A stretch of DNA of 6,560 nt, from positions 1-6,560 of the forward strand of contig PMJE01000332.1 in assembly GCA_003157315.1 (NCBI GenBank), read 5' to 3'. Position 1 is the stretch's first letter; each line of letters starts with the position of its first letter. The notes beneath the pieces were generated by a model, which made no database searches, had not been told where the DNA came from, and saw only the letters and a program-made list of their open reading frames with translations. This document shows positions 6,551-6,560 of this stretch, piece after piece. This stretch comes from Myxococcales bacterium (lineage in GTDB: Bacteria; Myxococcota; Polyangia; Fen-1088). A program made the position numbers and the translations under genes.

Positions 6551-6560
6551 GATCGCGTAG

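Overview
The window looks like chromosomal DNA from a high-GC myxobacterium (Myxococcota, perhaps Polyangiales/Sorangium-like). This is inferred from protein style. One secreted enzyme carries a long Gly-Gly-Ala-Thr-Ser linker. One lipoprotein has an Asp/Ala/Pro-rich linker after its lipidated cysteine and many Cys-rich 'C-x-x-D-x-D-C' units. The third gene has strong GC bias at codon position 3. No marker gene fixes the taxonomy.

Layout: (1) Bases 2-2401 (+) hold the 3' part of a gene for a secreted glycoside hydrolase family 2 (GH2) enzyme. Its N-terminus lies outside the window; what is visible starts inside a hexapeptide-repeat linker, followed by jelly-roll, Ig-like and TIM-barrel domains with both catalytic glutamates, and a C-terminal Ig-like domain. 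(2) After a 91-bp gap, bases 2493-5309 (+) encode a 938-residue fusion of a B12-binding-type radical SAM protein (TIGR03960 type) and a DUF2344/TIGR03936 domain, a conserved family of unknown function. (3) 35 bp further on, and convergent with it, bases 5345-6481 (-) encode a 378-residue lipoprotein with one PKD domain and a 30-cysteine C-terminal region. (4) The last 79 bp are the upstream region of the lipoprotein gene and contain a perfect 12-bp-arm palindrome.

The three genes do not form an obvious pathway. Genes 1 and 3 encode envelope or exported proteins (polysaccharide breakdown and surface display), while gene 2 encodes a cytoplasmic iron-sulfur enzyme. I see no RNA gene, CRISPR array, insertion sequence or phage gene. 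The points most worth a second look are the radical SAM fusion with its second cysteine cluster and its Tyr in place of the usual cobalamin-ligand His, the palindrome at the right edge, the strictly in-register hexad linker, and the contrast in codon use between the GH2 core and the rest of the window.
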